From the NCBI RefSeq assembly GCF_001921745.1, contig NZ_MRYA01000001.1, positions 62,001 to 126,000 of the forward strand: a stretch of DNA of 64,000 nt. Reading direction: 5' to 3'. Shown piece after piece: positions 57,101 through 64,000 of the stretch. The DNA is from Psychrobacter sp. Cmf 22.2. GTDB taxonomy: Bacteria > Pseudomonadota > Gammaproteobacteria > Pseudomonadales > Moraxellaceae. Every line of letters starts with the position of its first letter. Positions within the stretch are counted from its first letter, which is position 1. The notes beneath the pieces are model-generated. The model ran no database searches and was not told the DNA's origin. It saw only the letters and a program-made list of their open reading frames with translations. A program made the translations under genes and the position numbers.

Positions 57101-58202
57101 AATTGCTCAAGGTCTAATTGATGCAAATGATAACAGTCTGACTGATCTAGATATTATTCAGTATATCTTTAATGCTGGTCTGACGACTAGCCAGCAAGTC
57201 ACCCAAATCTCGGGGCGCGGTGTAGGGATGGATGTGGTCATCAGTGAGATTCGTCAGTTAGGCGGTATGGTAACCGTCACATCTGAAGAAGGTAGAGGGT
57301 CACGATTCATCATACGTTTGCCACTGACAGTAGCTGTATCTGATGCTTTGGTAGTACGTGCAGCAGATCGTTACTATGCCATACCTCTGGTACAGATTGA
57401 GCGAGTAATACGAGTGAATCCAGAAAATCTATACGATTATTATGCGTCTGGTGATACTACTTTACACATCGAAGATGAGGATTACCGAGTCCGTTATCTA
57501 AATGAAATCTTATCTGGTAGTAAGCTTAATGAGTTGATGGTCAGTACCAATACCAGCTTACCGCTTATCGTGATTAAAAACCGTACTGGTCAAAAAATGG
57601 CGCTGCAAGTTGATCAAATTGCAGGCTCTCGTATCGAAGTTGTGTTAAAGCCACTTGGCCGTCAGTTGTCGCATCTGGCAGGTATTTCGGCTGCAACTAT
57701 TATGGGTGATGGGTCAGTTATGTTGATCTTAGACCTTATTGCGCTAATGCGTAATGCATCGACGCAAAATACGATTCAAGCGCCGAAGCTTGAACGCAGC
57801 GGTGTGGACACACCAGTTACGGTACTTGTGGTTGATGACTCTGTGACGGTTCGAAAAGTCACGTCACGTTTACTTGAGCGTCAAGGCATCAATGTGGCTC
57901 TTGCAAAAGATGGCGTTGATGCGATTGAAATCTTACAAGAGACCATACCGGATTTAATCTTATTAGATATCGAAATGCCACGTATGGACGGTTTTGAAGT
58001 AGCGACACAGGTAAGGTTCGATAAACGTTTGCGCGATATTCCAATCATTATGATAACTTCGCGTACTGGTGAAAAGCATCGCGAACGCGCTTTAGATATT
58101 GGGGTAAACGATTATATGGGTAAACCATTCCAAGAGACTGAACTACTAAATAGAATGCAAATATTACTTGGTCAAAAGATAAGCTTAAGTCATGATGGAT
58201 AA
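51135..58202 (+). CDS. chpA: Chemosensory hybrid kinase ChpA
   Basis: A 2355-residue CheA-type histidine kinase hub of the twitching/cAMP pathway. Phosphotransfer (Hpt) domains carry HTLKG or HTIKG at His705, His925, His1430 and His1607; a fifth at His1122 reads HTLRA, lacking the KG. The N-terminal ~130 residues resemble a further Hpt-like fold but have HEISGAL. The kinase core follows: ATPase N-box HMLRNAVDHGIE (from His1931), G-box SDDGRGIN (about 1974), and SGRGVGMDVV. A CheW-like regulatory domain is at about 2067-2195, and a receiver with Asp2278 (LLDIEMPRMDGF) ends the protein. P. aeruginosa ChpA has 2472 residues with a comparable Hpt array. AGGA precedes ATG 51135. Confidence 0.96.
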   Translation: MKNQPNEMVTLEWLLPLFDQQLSLVAEDWQLDTYPDFKRIGRHYHEISGALIMANLPQLATLAARLSLLAYGTSSGTLLNAQYFRVGQFAHQLLQYELTQYVQTGSYRSALIDRTINKLTHLLPKQNIAADNSLPLNSISADDNHHFLTQTIEVAVPNVTTSSSSFLSSLLPEQYKQLLLVWRQQVQQLLAINTNDATVLLSLKKVSHYLWQAVSLQHTNNADAQQRLWFLTELWLSNLADNSLPLPAIYAQLLSQLDEVLDNRYQQAVDVSKQSDVTSISNTDSTLTTSKTNENIEIAHEDIEGLIADIYIQISGLEDINEQTHGLLSHLSKSSESTLRFLPRILVELESIILGLNNPHTVIAPLQQLQRQLECRGWSRYEAQVRQALSDIKNNMMSESSFAEVSEQIEYQLQELHSAIYNTEQSIHTKIGDKASFVTLATSDNTAIEANAVKSTAFTNDNLRQLRIAVEDLKYNFNDYVYQQQTYLLPTATAFAKISDAFKEMGLTSVQTVSDKLAEVFAKLETHKIKNISWNLTQSLAESLTAIELLLDYLAQQVFDRPLLQQANEHIEQAQRLVDALIAAPDTVVPAFTPNEPILSNVVRYDDSGEIEPTDEVLNKDVSDDEADVQVSATKEMNAISRDSKELQAARTQVKPDNFDMDEEIRDIFIEEAGDVLTDLKELLPIWQQDTQDLSPLTEVRRGFHTLKGSGRMVGAFTVSEMAWAIENLLNRVLDKTIAVTEDVVTLVTQTTAHLSVLVADFAALQEPSTDPVITIVQSSNLLAGKSLSAGLDISVESGLLASDHQKKIQSASTDEQNMINPYNTASNEFISEPQETISDSVVLSNNAQANDAQTNKQSIPTVLEPFIQQAQQLPIDAQDSDPEIKEIFIEEAEEVLDEITPKYEQWRLVPSDLTGLKEVRRGFHTLKGSGRMVGAYYTGELAWSIEDMLNRILDHTIAVSTDIIQLVTDVLATYPDLIKTFANNNEHHNEDYPAIVILWVACANAYSKKHGDKFSYVNLRKEWFVDSQNDTSINDDKLADSSDKKYGDDGNDDILETIHSINEMMAEAPVVITPQSAEEQTFYKIFVEEARSLLQDINDFVTAHDGEEHIEVTDEIVRAFHTLRAASGSSALTAISEISANIEHSLEQLQNYDTPMSAHHLQALAQSVKLIEGYLDAYQQSLEQDLTDEHLQNKEDLVSLQKILDESNATHTLIDNKLSVAKLLETDVDTLLNAEWELGEALNNGSIEQVQSYVQKQIEQIRQLTSQTKESPKFTSLLAALNSVYSYLNNNIEAAYNAKIQTILFAGHRQLIGLFDALAGSMSLKVDQQVLQDLHAIGTVDDEVSSNVSNDRLIGHQETQETEIDESTTVKSIQADTLQLEAIDTDIELLEIFLEEAQELDSAIAQSFSKWRADSGNMAALKVLQRHLHTIKGGARMAGIRSIGDLTHEAESIYEAFIEQRLHPTAQWLTIMQMVQDTLSLQIDYVVRYQEAFFANDLIEQLQGFERSDQLPKAITLVLPALQNHNNNDLNETEDIPQESEQASDTVSLDSIIAESWTDGLPDPDILEVFLEEADEIVVSSNKYLQLFLGNVSDVAALQALQRDLHTIKGGARMVAANGIADLAHEMETVYEELAILRKPATKMISQLLTDCHDWLADAVFILKQQVNPPTPNELILALKQFSKNPDDLKHIPNETLQSQRSMILAAKMLQQSGRVVENLKEMPSMAGSFAEQEQSTGSNEMIRISGGLIEHMINLSGESAINRARIDMGISSLTNSIEEMGTTVQRLADQLRRMEIELEAQILSQIDDDELVNNEDFDPLEMDQYSSLNQLSKSLTESASDLIEINSTMLEKTRDSEGLLLQLSRTQTELQDGLMNSRMVPFTRVTPRLERIVRQTANELNKSVELTVINADDEMDRTILERITSPLEHMLRNAVDHGIENVQTRLTAGKSRSGHITLEVLREGSEVVINLSDDGRGINVEAVRNKAIAQGLIDANDNSLTDLDIIQYIFNAGLTTSQQVTQISGRGVGMDVVISEIRQLGGMVTVTSEEGRGSRFIIRLPLTVAVSDALVVRAADRYYAIPLVQIERVIRVNPENLYDYYASGDTTLHIEDEDYRVRYLNEILSGSKLNELMVSTNTSLPLIVIKNRTGQKMALQVDQIAGSRIEVVLKPLGRQLSHLAGISAATIMGDGSVMLILDLIALMRNASTQNTIQAPKLERSGVDTPVTVLVVDDSVTVRKVTSRLLERQGINVALAKDGVDAIEILQETIPDLILLDIEMPRMDGFEVATQVRFDKRLRDIPIIMITSRTGEKHRERALDIGVNDYMGKPFQETELLNRMQILLGQKISLSHDG

Positions 58203-59211
58203 AACCTATATGTCTAATATTATTGATAAAGATAATAAAGACATCAAAGTAATAGTGGTTGCAGAGCATCAACATCAGCGCTTGGCTTTTACTGATACCG
58301 TACGTAGTTTAGGCTTTACCTTAATCGATTGCTTATCACGGCAACAGTTGCAAGATAAGAGTAAATTACATAGCGTTCAAATCGATATTTGGTTGATTGA
58401 TGGCGATTATGATAATGACATAGCCAGTTTTATTACGGCATCTCAATCTATTACAGTTCTTGTAGGGTTTAGCCCAGCACCATACCTAAATGAGATGCAG
58501 CATTATGCAAAATGGCAGCGCAAATTGAAACGTAAATTGGCTAAGTTATTGAACAAACCAGCATTGTTAGATAGTCCATTGATTGATAATAATCCTGCGC
58601 CTTGGCGTTATGTGGTGTTTTTAGGAGCGTCTATGGGTGGCCCCCATGCAGTCAAGACATTCTTGGATAACTTATCGCCCACGCTACCTATTTGCATTTT
58701 ACTTGCGCACCATTTTAATCAAAATATGATAGAGACACTGCCTCGAATATTAAATCGTCACAACAACTGGCGCTGTCAAGTGATTACGACGACTCAGCGC
58801 CTGCGTACAGGACATTGTCTGATTGCACCCATCGATCGACAGATTGTATGTGACTCAGATGGTCGAGTCATATTAACGGAGCAAACATGGTCAGGAGAAT
58901 ATAAGCCTGGTATTGGTCAATTGCTTCAAAATACCAGTGACGTTTATGGTAGTGATCTTGTGAGCATTATATTTTCTGGTATGGGCAAGGATGGTTCCCA
59001 ATATTTAGATTTAATTCAAGGTAACAATAGCCAGCTATGGGCACAAAATCCAAGTACAAGCGTTTGTCCTAGTCAACCACAAGCCATTATTGATTCTGGT
59101 CACTGTCAATTTATTGGTAGTCCTGAACTACTTGCCCAAAAACTTACCAATTATATTAGCGAGATGACAGCGAGTATTATTTCACCTTCATTTACAGTGA
59201 GCGATGTATGA
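58192..59211 (+). CDS. chpB: CheB-type methylesterase ChpB
   Basis: A 339-residue methylesterase that removes methyl groups from PilJ, opposing PilK. The catalytic triad is visible as Ser147 in FLGASMGGPH, His174 in LLAHHF and Asp in FSGMGKDG. The N-terminal ~120 residues take the place of a receiver domain but lack the acidic pocket, so phosphorylation control seems lost. It overlaps the chpA stop by 11 bp; ATG 58195 or 58210 are alternatives. Its own stop overlaps the next gene's start (ATGA). Confidence 0.9.
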   Translation: MMDKTYMSNIIDKDNKDIKVIVVAEHQHQRLAFTDTVRSLGFTLIDCLSRQQLQDKSKLHSVQIDIWLIDGDYDNDIASFITASQSITVLVGFSPAPYLNEMQHYAKWQRKLKRKLAKLLNKPALLDSPLIDNNPAPWRYVVFLGASMGGPHAVKTFLDNLSPTLPICILLAHHFNQNMIETLPRILNRHNNWRCQVITTTQRLRTGHCLIAPIDRQIVCDSDGRVILTEQTWSGEYKPGIGQLLQNTSDVYGSDLVSIIFSGMGKDGSQYLDLIQGNNSQLWAQNPSTSVCPSQPQAIIDSGHCQFIGSPELLAQKLTNYISEMTASIISPSFTVSDV

Positions 59212-59741
59212 GCCAGATTATAAAACATTCATTTGAAGCTGTCAGTCTATTGACGACTGATAATGGTATGCTTGAAGTTACTATCATTCCTGCTGCAAAC
59301 CAGCCGGACTGGATCATTCCAAGCAGTTTAATTTTAAGTGTTGATGACTCCAATGAGCGCGTATGGACATACCAATGGGAACAAAAAGAAGTCGCAGTAT
59401 TTCATTTGCTACCACACGAACAGCCTATTAATAAAACCATTGTGTTAGAAGGCAATACCAATGCTCATCGATTTGCACTACAAACAGCAGGAAACTTACA
59501 TCACATGAAAGTCAGTATTTCAGAAGTCAAAGATGCTGAGTTACCTGAACATTATCTACAAGTCTCTATAGACAATAATAACGCTACCAGTAATGAGCAA
59601 GAGGAGAGGGCAGTAAGTAGCCAATTTAAAGAAAATATTATTACCTCTTATATGTTTCTGACAGTTACTATCAATGACACGACTTATTTGATACCAGATT
59701 TGGATAAAATCGCTCACCAACTGATCGATTTAAATGATTAA
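59208..59741 (+). CDS. chpC: ChpC-like CheW-domain protein
   Basis: A 177-residue protein in the place of chpC in the Pseudomonas pil-chp cluster. Sequence match is only moderate: VWTYQWEQKEVAVFHLL resembles the CheW segment where the coupler meets the kinase, and VLEGNTNAHRFALQ the following strand. The call rests on position (start codon overlaps the chpB stop) together with the strand pattern. It is probably a second coupling protein for PilJ or other receptors. Residues 125-142 are a Glu/Asn-rich insertion. Confidence 0.65.
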   Translation: MSQIIKHSFEAVSLLTTDNGMLEVTIIPAANQPDWIIPSSLILSVDDSNERVWTYQWEQKEVAVFHLLPHEQPINKTIVLEGNTNAHRFALQTAGNLHHMKVSISEVKDAELPEHYLQVSIDNNNATSNEQEERAVSSQFKENIITSYMFLTVTINDTTYLIPDLDKIAHQLIDLND

Positions 59742-59930
59742 CAAGTCTCTACTAGATTGGATGCGTTCAACTACATAAGATCGATAGATAAGACGTAACT
59801 TTTTTGAAAGCGTTAAACTGATTTGCACAAATGGTTGTGAAAAATATGTTTTAAAGGTATGGTTTGAGCTATTTAATAAAGTGATCTTAATAGGTCAGTA
59901 GTGTCAGAATCTAACGGCATGGAATGTTTT

Positions 59931-60458
59931 ATGAATAGTAATAATTCAAACGTACAAAAGTGGTCAGCGAGTAGCCGCCTGTTCCATTGGGTTAGCGCAA
60001 TTTTACTGGTAGTAACATGGGTCATGATGTTTCTACACAACAATTCCGATAGTAATATATATATTGGACTACATAAAGCTTTTGGAATTAGCTTATTGTT
60101 TTGGATGATTGCACGAGTGATCAACCGACTGTTTAACAAAGCACCACCACCAGTACCAATGCCAAAATGGCAATTATTGATGTCGCAATTGTCACACTTT
60201 GCGCTCTACGCACTGTTAATTGTGATGCCACTTGCAGGACTATTGATGACTGTCTACGGTGGTCGACCTGTTGATATTTTTGGCTTGTTCCAAATTCCGG
60301 TATTTGTCAGTCCAGACAGAGGGTTGGCGCGTTTTTATAATGATTTACATACTGATATTATATGGCCAATGATTATTGCGTTTACGTTAATTCATATTGG
60401 CGCTGCTTTGTATCATCATTTCATTAAAAAAGACAGACTTATTGCGCGTATGAAATAA
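59931..60458 (+). CDS. Cytochrome b561-family protein
   Basis: A 175-residue four-helix membrane protein that carries b-type hemes and moves electrons from quinol, often linked to superoxide scavenging (CybB type). Candidate heme ligands are His in RLFHWVSAI, GLHKAFG, NDLHTDIIW and LIHIGAALYHH. ATG 59931 is chosen because GGA lies seven bases upstream; GTG 59901 and ATG 59919 are in frame. Length is normal. It follows the chp cluster after 190 bp and seems independent of it, with its own terminator. Confidence 0.92.
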   Translation: MNSNNSNVQKWSASSRLFHWVSAILLVVTWVMMFLHNNSDSNIYIGLHKAFGISLLFWMIARVINRLFNKAPPPVPMPKWQLLMSQLSHFALYALLIVMPLAGLLMTVYGGRPVDIFGLFQIPVFVSPDRGLARFYNDLHTDIIWPMIIAFTLIHIGAALYHHFIKKDRLIARMK

Positions 60459-60489
60459 CGGTATATTAAGCTGTAACAAGTATTTAGAC

Positions 60490-60521
60490 AAAAAGCCCTT
60501 AGCAAGATACTAAGGGCTTTT
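60490..60521. terminator. Terminator after cytochrome b561
   Basis: AAAAGCCCTTAG / CTAAGGGCTTTT form a perfect 12-base stem with T and A tracts on both sides. It also serves minE on the other strand. Confidence 0.92.
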
Positions 60522-60573
60522 CTTTAGGTATAGATGGACTTAAGTTTTGAAGTAAACCAGTCATTTATCCAGT

Positions 60574-60864
60574 TTACTTTTTATGCTCAGGCAAGCTGAT
60601 ATTCATCTCAAGGACATCAAGCGTATCCTCAGAGCGATGATTGATATTGACATCATCAATTTGTACGCCATTAACGTACTTATTAACTACCTCTAATATT
60701 TCGCGCTTCATCTTTTCGATACGTTCAGTGGTCAAACGATTGTTTAACCGATTTTCACTTGCAACAATGACTTTGAGACGTTCGGTGGCCATGTTGGCGC
60801 TACCTGCATTGCTGTTGTCATCGGTACCAAACAGACTACTCCAAAATCCTTTCTTTTTACTCAT
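60574..60864 (-). CDS. minE: Cell division topological factor MinE
   Basis: A 96-residue protein that drives pole-to-pole oscillation of MinD by stimulating its ATPase. The N-terminal membrane-targeting and anti-MinCD segment and the MinD contact helix are followed by the dimerisation fold. Recognisable blocks are [13 protein letters not shown] and [23 protein letters not shown] 60864 lies 2 bp after the minD stop, so the pair is translationally coupled. Confidence 0.94.
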   Translation of the reverse strand: MSKKKGFWSSLFGTDDNSNAGSANMATERLKVIVASENRLNNRLTTERIEKMKREILEVVNKYVNGVQIDDVNINHRSEDTLDVLEMNISLPEHKK

Positions 60865-60866
60865 TA

Positions 60867-61679
60867 TTAACCCCCAAACCAGCGCTGTAATAGACTCTTT
60901 TTCTTCACGTCAAGATGACGTAATGGACGCTCTTCCCCTAAGAAACGGGCAACGATATCGTCATAGCACTGACCAGCGACCGAATCGGTATAGTGAATAA
61001 CCGGCTCACCGTGGTTAGACGCTTCAAGCACTGAATGACTTTCAGGAATAACACCAAGTAGTGGTACTTTTAAAATATCATTAGAGATGGTATCAATGTC
61101 CATCATCTCATTGGCTGCCGCACGCTCAGCATTGTAGCGCGTGATAATCAAATGCTCGCGTATAGAACCTTGGTTTTCTTCTACCTTCTTAGTACGGCTT
61201 TGTAAAATACCAATAATACGATCAGAATCACGTACTGAAGATATTTCAGGGTTGGTAACGATGATGGCTTCATCAGCATGATACATCGCTAGCTGCGCAC
61301 CGCGCTCGATACCAGCTGGAGAGTCACAAATAATATAGTCAAACTGCTTAGATAACTCAGATATAACTTCAGTCACACCTTCATCCGTCAAAGCATCTTT
61401 ATCACGTGTCTGACTGGCAGGCAAGATGTATAGATTCTCTAATTGTTTGTCTTTGACTAATGCTTGGGATAGACGAGCATTACCGTTAATTACGTCAACG
61501 AAGTCATATACGATGCGATTTTCACAGCCCATAATCAAATCTAGATTACGTAAACCCACATCAAAATCAATAACAACCGTCTTATAGCCACGCAATGCTA
61601 AACCTGCGGCAAAAGAAGCACTGGTCGTGGTTTTGCCCACGCCGCCTTTACCTGAAGTGATTACAACAATCTTCGCCAC
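60867..61679 (-). CDS. minD: Septum site-determining ATPase MinD
   Basis: A 270-residue deviant-Walker ATPase that binds the membrane in its ATP state and recruits MinC to polar sites. The deviant Walker A is GKGGVGKTT (residues 10-18), and the C-terminal amphipathic membrane-targeting helix is [10 protein letters not shown]. The start is GTG 61679 with AGGAG upstream. It is co-transcribed with minE, but minC is not adjacent: 432 bp and a terminator separate them. Confidence 0.96.
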   Translation of the reverse strand: MAKIVVITSGKGGVGKTTTSASFAAGLALRGYKTVVIDFDVGLRNLDLIMGCENRIVYDFVDVINGNARLSQALVKDKQLENLYILPASQTRDKDALTDEGVTEVISELSKQFDYIICDSPAGIERGAQLAMYHADEAIIVTNPEISSVRDSDRIIGILQSRTKKVEENQGSIREHLIITRYNAERAAANEMMDIDTISNDILKVPLLGVIPESHSVLEASNHGEPVIHYTDSVAGQCYDDIVARFLGEERPLRHLDVKKKSLLQRWFGG

Positions 61680-62111
61680 AATGGCACACTCCTATAATTC
61701 AATGGGATATTCGATAGTTAAAAATCGTTTAATAAACGTGAATATAATGTTGGTGCTCGCAGCACTGGGTAACCATGATTCAGTCTTTAATAATAATTAT
61801 GTGTTGTTAAATCCAACAATCATAATACGACTACTATCTGCGAGCGTAAGCCTAGCATAAATCAACAAAAATTTATAGCTTGTCTATAAGAAAGGCTAAA
61901 AACATAGTAGGATAAACACTATTTTATATAATTATTTACTAATCTTGTAGATATTGGCTGACTTACAAATTTATAGTAGGACAGTTTTGTTAAATTACCT
62001 TACCTGAATATTAACAAAGTATTATATAGAAGTTTTTTAACCTTTACTAAAATAAAAAAACAGCCTTCACTATTAAACAGTTTGGCTGTTTTTATATAAC
62101 GTAATTACATA
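61680..62111. other. 432-bp gap between minC and minD
   Basis: AT-rich region carrying the minC terminator at its right end and presumably the minDE promoter near its left. No gene was found. In E. coli minC and minD are nearly adjacent, so this gap is unusual. Confidence 0.6.
62052..62093 (-). terminator. Terminator of minC
   Basis: On the minus strand AAAAACAGCC pairs with GGCTGTTTTT around a 20-base loop, followed by T residues. It is 20-60 bp after the minC stop. Confidence 0.85.
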
Positions 62112-62939
62112 TTAAGTGCTTTCCATGACCGTAAATACCAATCCTTCACCTTCTACAAAACGTACTTGTACCGGCTTGTCGATAGTATTCTCAGGTAGGT
62201 TGTCACGCAGGCAGTAAGTGCCAGCGACAGAAACCAATGATGGATTAAATACCTGACAAAATATGCGCGCGTCTTTGTCGCCCGTTGCCCCCGCGACTAA
62301 GCGACCTTGAGCACGTCCATAGACATGTAAGCTATTATCTGTGATAGCTTCGGCGCCGCTATTGACACTATTGGTCAAAATTAAGTCACCACCGACATGA
62401 TTGATACTTTGGCCTGAGCGTAACAGTTGGTCATAAATCATACTGGTAATGTGCTCGCTACTGAGCAAGGTCTCAGCCGAAATATCTGCAGTGCTGTTAT
62501 CTTTGTTTTTGACCGTATCATCAACACTGTTGTCTTCTTGAACTTGTGCGTCTGCTGTTTTTTCAGCGCTGGTTTGACTCAACTGAGTGACTGACTTTTT
62601 ACTAGAGACAATACGCTCTATGCGCTTACCATCCGCTGGAAATATCGCCAGTCTTTGGGCACGCGCTTGTGTATCAAGCAATCCTGTTACGACACCGATA
62701 GGCTGTAATCCCCATGACCATAAAAGCTCAATTAAAGCAGACAAATCTTGTTCAACGCTACTGTCAATGATGACAGGAATCTGACTGGTCTTGTTGCTTA
62801 GCATGTCTGATAAATGTGCTTCAATAGCGGGTAGGTCATCGGTACTCAGTTGCAGGCGTGAAAATGTCAGCATCTTTCCATAAAAAGTTATCGCAGGTTG
62901 AGATGTCATGTCATGCTGGCCTGTATCCGAAATCGTCAT
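62112..62939 (-). CDS. minC: Septum inhibitor MinC
   Basis: A 275-residue inhibitor of FtsZ ring assembly, active at poles through MinD. The N-terminal FtsZ-inhibitory domain covers about residues 15-115, and the C-terminal beta-helical MinD-binding domain about 170-270, with LRSGQSINHVGGDLIL, SGAEAITDNSLHVYGRAQGR and ARIFC. The two are joined by ~45 Asp/Asn/Ser/Thr-rich residues. E. coli MinC has 231 residues. AAGGA lies about nine bases before ATG 62939; ATG at codon 11 is an alternative. Confidence 0.93.
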   Translation of the reverse strand: MTISDTGQHDMTSQPAITFYGKMLTFSRLQLSTDDLPAIEAHLSDMLSNKTSQIPVIIDSSVEQDLSALIELLWSWGLQPIGVVTGLLDTQARAQRLAIFPADGKRIERIVSSKKSVTQLSQTSAEKTADAQVQEDNSVDDTVKNKDNSTADISAETLLSSEHITSMIYDQLLRSGQSINHVGGDLILTNSVNSGAEAITDNSLHVYGRAQGRLVAGATGDKDARIFCQVFNPSLVSVAGTYCLRDNLPENTIDKPVQVRFVEGEGLVFTVMEST

Positions 62940-63157
62940 AATACAAATCCTTAAAAGATACTAATAACCCTGCGATCACGGCGCAGTTGTTACTATAAAT
63001 AGATCGTTAGATTGTGCGCTATCAATGAGCAGTGTACTAAGGGATAATAGTGATTAACAAGTCCTTAATAGTACTAAAATTGACATAAAAAGTTACATAA
63101 AAATAGAAATATGGTAGGTATAAAGGTCTGCTTATAACAGTACCTACTGCATAAATA

Positions 63158-64000
63158 TTACAAGTTGAGCATATCTTGGTGCTTCCACTGCTGGATTTTG
63201 ATTTGGGCTTCAAATTCGTTCAAGCTATCATTGATAATACTAGCAAGCAATGCTTCAAGTGCTGAATTATTGATATCGATATTTACAATACTATGGGCAA
63301 TGTTCACCATTAATGCATCGATATGCTCAGCTTTTAACAACCGCTCGTTGAGAGAGTAGACGACATTTTCTCCAATATTATGCCCAATATGCTGGAGTTG
63401 TGACTCGATTAGGCTACCTGCAATCGGAATCAAACGCAGGTAACGTCGCAGCTCAGGAGTGTTAGCAAGTCCATCTTGAATGGCATTGCCCACCTCATTC
63501 GCTATAAGCTGGCCGCCCTGTGATTTATCGGTAAGCTTTTGAAGCGTTGGCACAAGCTCTTGACGTAATAACGATAACAACATCGCTTCAATTTGGTCAC
63601 GATTGCGCTCAATGGTCGATTTGATAAGCGACTTATGGACATCGGAGTCAGTAAGCTGCTGCCGAAAGTTATAGATAGTCGTCAAAATAACGCGATCAGA
63701 TAACTCTTCTAGTAATACATCAATATAAAACTTGATGCGATTGATCCATGGCTGCGGTAGTACCTGATAACCAAGTTGATGTAGGCGTCGACCAATAATC
63801 ACAGCTCGAAACAAACGCAATGCCCGTAGCTGCGGAAAGCAGCCGAGTACTTCATACCAATGGACAAATGGAAAGAAAAACCAGCGATAATAAACCTTAT
63901 CCTTAATGGCGATTGCCCAACGTACCAGCAGCTCAACAATCAAAAATATGGTAAAAAATCCGCCTACGGTACGTAGCGGATCGTGCAAGCTCATCTGATA
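63158..64000 (-). CDS. C-terminal part of an ion-channel-like membrane protein
   Basis: A minus-strand frame that is open to the right window edge. From ATG 63994 it has 278 residues, but the frame continues upstream (TAT CAG before that ATG) and the true start is likely outside. The visible N-terminus LRTVGGFFTIFLIVELLVRW and then PQLRALRLFRAVIIGRRL resemble the S2 helix and a basic S4 helix of voltage-gated cation channels (Ion_trans); this is inferred from the pattern. There is no pore loop with TxGYG after it. The remaining ~190 residues are soluble, helical and unrecognised. Confidence 0.6.
   Translation of the reverse strand, partial: YQMSLHDPLRTVGGFFTIFLIVELLVRWAIAIKDKVYYRWFFFPFVHWYEVLGCFPQLRALRLFRAVIIGRRLHQLGYQVLPQPWINRIKFYIDVLLEELSDRVILTTIYNFRQQLTDSDVHKSLIKSTIERNRDQIEAMLLSLLRQELVPTLQKLTDKSQGGQLIANEVGNAIQDGLANTPELRRYLRLIPIAGSLIESQLQHIGHNIGENVVYSLNERLLKAEHIDALMVNIAHSIVNIDINNSALEALLASIINDSLNEFEAQIKIQQWKHQDMLNL

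Noticed and set aside
59873..60139. Minus-strand frame of 88 codons opposite cytochrome b561
   Set aside because: It covers the heme-binding helices of a good gene on the plus strand.
1..64000. CRISPR arrays, rRNA, tRNA, IS elements and prophage genes
   Set aside because: No regularly spaced repeats, tRNA cloverleaf, transposase or phage structural gene was seen on either strand.

Overview
The window looks like a chromosomal segment of a Psychrobacter-type organism (Moraxellaceae, Gammaproteobacteria). This rests on moderate AT-richness, the complete pilGHIJK-chpA-chpB-chpC twitching/surface-sensing cluster, a very large FadE-type acyl-CoA dehydrogenase, NhaA, the Ccm heme-export genes, and many proteins carrying acidic, Ser/Thr/Asn/Asp-rich linkers. 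Most genes are ordinary single-copy core functions. No rRNA, tRNA, CRISPR array, transposase, integrase or phage gene was seen.

Layout. 1-8 kb: a cut-off minus-strand gene, valS, then an AT-rich two-gene cassette (small acidic protein plus a Hanks-type Ser/Thr kinase with an unknown C-terminal half), a short hairpin repeat, an unrecognised membrane protein, a YbaN-like protein and a cold-shock protein. 8-17 kb: a YeiH-type transporter divergent from a LysR regulator, two UspA-like paralogues, a PreP-like M16C protease, a zinc-ribbon Nudix protein, an HPP membrane protein and a NudL-like CoA pyrophosphatase. 17-31 kb: an MpaB/Lcp-like protein, nhaA, two TSUP transporters, a dicarboxylate/amino-acid symporter, a FadE-like dehydrogenase, radC, coaBC with a His-rich insertion, a DUF2905 protein and an HDAC-family hydrolase.

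31-41 kb: a second copy of the hairpin repeat, a YbjN-like protein, an unknown 376-residue protein, ccmABCDE (without ccmFGH), an aldo/keto reductase and metNIQ (D-/L-methionine ABC importer). 41-46 kb: an OmpR-type response regulator and histidine kinase pair whose kinase carries a ~235-residue insertion inside its ATPase domain, then an orphan lipoprotein adaptor of the HlyD/RND type. 46-60 kb: the Chp system. PilJ (receptor), PilI and ChpC (CheW-like couplers), ChpA (2355-residue multi-Hpt kinase), PilG and PilH (response regulators), and PilK and ChpB (methyltransferase and methylesterase) together control type IV pilus motility and cAMP-linked surface sensing in relatives. 60-64 kb: cytochrome b561, minDE and, separated by a 432-bp gap with a terminator, minC, then the 3' part of a gene that resembles a voltage-gated-channel S2-S4 region and runs off the window.

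The best candidates for something undescribed are the kinase cassette at 3.6-5.8 kb, the dispersed hairpin element (5951-6027 and 31398-31469), the inverted repeat symmetrically placed before the two divergent genes at 9.2-9.3 kb, and the large insertions in the histidine kinase and CoaBC. Starts were chosen by Shine-Dalgarno fit and family length; where this differs from the longest open frame the entry says so.
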